DNA of 64,000 nt from Bicyclus anynana (lineage: Eukaryota > Arthropoda > Insecta > Lepidoptera > Nymphalidae): contig NC_069109.1 in the NCBI RefSeq assembly GCF_947172395.1, positions 6,519,163-6,583,162 of the forward strand, given 5' to 3'. Made by a program: the position numbers and the translations under genes. A model generated the notes under the pieces. That model was not told where the DNA came from and did not search any database. It was given only the letters and a program-made list of their open reading frames with translations. Positions 60,937 to 64,000 of this stretch are shown piece by piece. The number at the start of each line of letters is the position of its first letter. Position 1 is the stretch's first letter.

Positions 60937-61510
60937 TCTGTACTAATAATAAACTAGCTGACGTCGCGCGGTTTCACCCGCGTGGTTGCCATTCCCGTAA
61001 GAATACGGGAATAAAATATAGCCTACAGCCTACCTCGATAAATGGGCTATCTAACACTGAAAGAATTTTCAAATCGGACCAGTAGTTTCTGAGATTAGCG
61101 GGTTCAATCAAACAAACAAACAAACTCTTCAGCTTTATAATATTAGTATAGATATGTAGAGAGGTCAATTCTGTACATGAAATATATTTCCAAAATAACT
61201 ATCAGGGGGTGATTCGTGATCGATACTGATGCCAAAAATGAAATCAGTAAAATTTTTGTCTGTCTGTCTTTCTGTCTGTATGTATGTTCGTTATAGAAAC
61301 GAAAACTACTCGACGGATTTTAACGAAACTTGGCACAGTTATTCTTCATACTCCTGGGCAGGTTATAGTATACTTTTCATCACGCTACAATCAATAGGAG
61401 CAGAGCAGTGAAGGGAAATGTTGGGAAAACGGGAGAAGTTACTCCATTTTTACAGCGATACTACTGTAAGGGCTGGATTAAAGAGATCTAAGGGCGGACT
61501 ATATATAAGG
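60937..61510 (+). mobile_element. Helitron-like element (type B) split by Lep1-like copy
   Basis: TCTGTACTAATAATAAA (60937-60953) and TATGTAGAGAGGTCAATTCT (from 61153) rejoin into the 5' end seen at 7375. The 3' end is truncated near GATCTAAGGGCGGAC. Confidence 0.6.
60954..61152 (-). mobile_element. Lep1-like Helitron inside a type-B Helitron
   Basis: CTAGCTGACGTCGCGCGGTT at the left and TATTAGTATAGA at the right, flanked by A (60953) and T (61153): a precise Helitron insertion in another Helitron. Confidence 0.72.
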
Positions 61511-61551
61511 TCTATAATAACCAATAAAAATACTCCATCTTATTTCTTTAG

Positions 61552-61960
61552 TTTTTAACCGACTTCCAAAAAGGAGGAGGTTCTACGTTCGGCTGTATGT
61601 TTTTTTTTTTTTTTTTTATGTATGTCCAGCGATAATTCCGTCAATTATGGACCGATTTTAAAAATTCTTTTTTTGTTTTGAAGGGTTTGCTTCCAGGGTA
61701 GTCCCATTTTTTTCATGTCAGGATCTGATGATGGCATCCTGGAGAAATTGAGGGGAACTTTCGAAAGTTACTACCTACCTTCTGATCAGTTTGAAGGCGG
61801 TGCCAAGCTAGTGTCGTGTTTTAATTAAAGCTGTTTCTGAAAGAACCACAGAAATTTTGTAGTTTAAACGTGTTTAATTAAAACATCACTGGCTTGGCAC
61901 CGCCTTCAAACTGATCAGAAGGTAGCACATAGGTAGGATGTTATTTTTTGCTTTTTAGTT
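61552..61960 (+). repeat. Family-F repeat with 52-bp inverted arms
   Basis: It begins AACCGACTTCCAAAAAGGAG, followed by a T-run. Arms 61775-61828 and 61872-61925 (CTACCTTCTGATCAGTTTGA, GGCGGTGCCAAGC, GTTTTAATTAAA) are inverted with few mismatches around a 43-bp loop. Confidence 0.55.
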
Positions 61961-62202
61961 AAAGTTATTTTTTGAGTTGGTTGGTCGGTTGTATTTTTTT
62001 TATTAAATTTTTTTTTGTAACCAGTTTTTAAAATAATTAAAAACGTATGACGCCATTTTTCTTGAACAATATTGACTTACTGATGCGGCGGTTCGTATCG
62101 TACTGACAAGAGAACGTATTCGTTTTCGAGTTTCGTATTCGTGACGGGTACGACACCGTCTCGTTCCTGACGCTACATCTGTATATTATTGATTAATCTG
62201 TG

Positions 62203-62423
62203 GATGCATTTTAAGAAATTAAATATCACGTGTCTCAAACGGTGAAGGAAAACATCGTGAGGAAACCTGCATACCAGCGAATTTTCTTAATTCTCTGGGT
62301 GTGTGAAGTCTGCCAATCTGCATTGGGCTAGCGTGGGTGATTATTGGCCTAACCCCTCTCATTCTGAGAGGAGACTCGTGCTCAGCAGTGAGCCGAATAT
62401 ATATGGTTGTTAATGATGATGAG
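62203..62423 (+). mobile_element. SINE-A, 5'-truncated
   Basis: It starts at GCATTTTAAGAAATTAAATA and keeps the body and 3' part to a GTTAATGATGATGAG tail. Confidence 0.66.
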
Positions 62424-62525
62424 AACATGCTTTGTTGGTCTGGTATTAGCCTACGTATCCTGGGTTTGAATTCCAAGTCGGACTTTGAAATATTGAGTTT
62501 TTCCTTCTTCTAAGAAATTATTTGT

Positions 62526-62745
62526 TTGCTGGTGGGAGGCTTCGGCCGTGGCTAGTACCACATTACCGACAAAGACGTACCGCCAAGCGATTTGGCGTTC
62601 CGGTACGATGCCGTGTAGAAACCGAAAGGGGTGTGGATTTTCTTCCTCCTCCTAACAAGTTAGCCCGCTTCCATCTTATGACTGCATCATCACTTAGCAT
62701 CAGGTGAGATTGTAGTCAAGGGCTAACATGTAAAGAATAAAATAA
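62526..62745 (+). mobile_element. SINE family B, 5'-truncated
   Basis: GGTGGGAGGCTTCGGCCGTG to GGGCTAACATGTAAAGAATA; the tRNA-like head is absent. Confidence 0.68.
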
Positions 62746-63389
62746 TTTTTTTTTTTAATAATTCGAAGTTGGGTGCTATGTCTACACCTTTACGAGAAAA
62801 AAAAACGTTCATAAAAATAACGATTAGGTAATCGCCTCCTAAAAAGATTTCCTTAATAAACTTCTAAAACATAAATAACAAATAATTACACTATAAAAAA
62901 TAATATTCAATATGGGATACGTATTTCAAAATAAATATTTAATAATTCAAAATTTATTGCAGCAATATCTGCTTTATTCTATAAGCCATAAGGCATACAT
63001 TTAGGTATCATATAAAAATATACATCACTAATGTACAATGATAATTCAACCTTATATAAACAAAGATAAGATTGAAAATCGCATGTAATTTATCAGTTCA
63101 TAGTATTGACGATTTTGTTCAAGGTAATTTAGACTTTAAAATAGTTGTGATAAGGTTCAATTTTAATAGTTTGTAAGTGGTTAATTAGGTTGATAATACA
63201 GGGTGTATTGAATATTTAATGTAACAATTACTTAGTAGGTAGGTTATAATGTCTTCACACTGTATAAAAGGGAATAATTGATTGGGTGTTGGGTGGAGAT
63301 TCGTCTACTATGAGATTCGGGCGCATGGCAGTGAAAAACCAAGTTCGCATAATCCCTAAACATTTTATATACCTAACTAACGGTAACTC
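62746..63389. other. Unassigned AT-rich stretch
   Basis: No gene or repeat is recognised. Confidence 0.45.
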
Positions 63390-63690
63390 GCGACTTCGTC
63401 CGCGAATTCAGTTCTTCACAAATCCTGCGGAAACCACGGATTTTTCCAGGATGAAAAGTAGCTTTTGTGTTAATCCAGAGTAAAATCTATTTTCATTTCA
63501 AATTTCAGCCAAATCGCCGCAAAATTGACAAAGTTTCATACATATCATCATCATATCATCCCCTATTTTATCCCCTTGGGGGTAAAATTGATCAAAATCC
63601 TTTCTTCGCGGATGTCTACGTCATAACATCTACCTGCATGCCAAGTTTCAGCCCGATCTGACCAGTGGTTTGCATTGATAGATCACTATG
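63390..63690 (-). mobile_element. Helitron-like element (type E), inverted fragment
   Basis: ACTCGCGACTTCGTCCGCGA, AAAAGTAGCTTTTGTGTTAA and CAAATTTCAGCCAAATCG recur from 45704-46046. Confidence 0.42.
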
Positions 63691-63720
63691 TCAGTCAGTC
63701 ACCTTTGAGTTTTATATTTT

Positions 63721-64000
63721 TTTTTTATTTTTTACAAGTTAGCCCTTGACTACAATCTCACCTGATGGTAAGTGATGATGCAGTCTAAGATGGAAGCGGG
63801 CTAACTTGTTAGGAGGAGGATAAAAATCCACAACCCTTTTGGTTTCTACACGGCATCGTACCGGAACGCTAAATCGCTTGGCGGTACGTCTTTGCCGGTA
63901 GGGTGGTAACTAGCCACGGCTGAAGCCTCCCACCAGGCAGACCTGGACAAATGAAGAAAATCTCAATCGGCTCAGCCGGGATCGAACCCAGGACCTCCGT
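63721..64000 (-). mobile_element. SINE family B, inverted, cut by window end
   Basis: Tail, CGCTAAATCGCTTGGCGGTA block and GGATCGAACCCAGGACCTCC; the tRNA-like head continues beyond the window. Confidence 0.75.

Overview
This window looks like a piece of a lepidopteran (moth or butterfly) nuclear genome. The background is AT-rich and intron-like, and it is densely populated by repeats I recognise from Lepidoptera: tRNA-derived SINEs, short Helitron-like elements with TC/CTAG ends (Lep1-like), RTE-like LINE 3' ends with (GATGAT)n tails, and LINE tails ending in AAATAAATGATTT. There is no bacterial-type gene organisation, rRNA, CRISPR array or intact tRNA gene.

Host gene. One spliced gene runs on the minus strand. 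Four exons have consensus splice sites and compatible phases: 42547-42193 (signal peptide), 40904-40629, 20556-20418 and 19227-19067. They encode a secreted protein with two Kazal-like cysteine modules; the second module is unfinished, so the gene probably continues to lower coordinates. Exon 4 is followed by four decayed tandem copies of itself (18382-18994). The intron between exons 2 and 3 is 20.07 kb, of which 19.02 kb is one nested transposon complex.

LTR element family. Two copies of an LTR retroelement have no recognisable polymerase. Copy 1 (8810-14991) has near-identical 655-bp LTRs, a TTAAT target duplication, a tRNA-Tyr-like primer site, four ~130-bp leader repeats, and a Lys/Asn-rich ORF of about 831 codons. 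Copy 2 (21566-40586) lies in an intronic SINE with an AAAGG duplication. Its leader is almost identical to copy 1, its ORF is diverged and broken, and, unusually, its two LTRs differ strongly from each other.

LINEs inside the LTRs. Each LTR of copy 2 carries a different Jockey-clade LINE, in sense orientation, at the same LTR position. LINE-1 is 22162-29458 and LINE-2 is 34417-40471. The inferred first nick falls exactly 12 nt upstream of the same motif (TTCACTCCCGAAG) in both. The two LTR sequences and the two LINEs differ, so these are independent events and suggest site specificity for this LTR. Both LINEs lack poly(A). LINE-2 has intact ORF1 and ORF2. LINE-1 ORF2 is split by a 242-bp TG...CA element and by a 5'-truncated LINE, each with a 7-bp target duplication; the three host segments sum to exactly 890 codons, matching LINE-2's 888 (stops included).

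The rest. 1-8800, 14992-17750 and 42.6-64 kb are mosaics of SINEs, Helitrons, MITE-like foldbacks, RTE fragments, palindromes and minisatellites. No confident host exon lies there, apart from a weak 46-bp candidate at 54296-54341.
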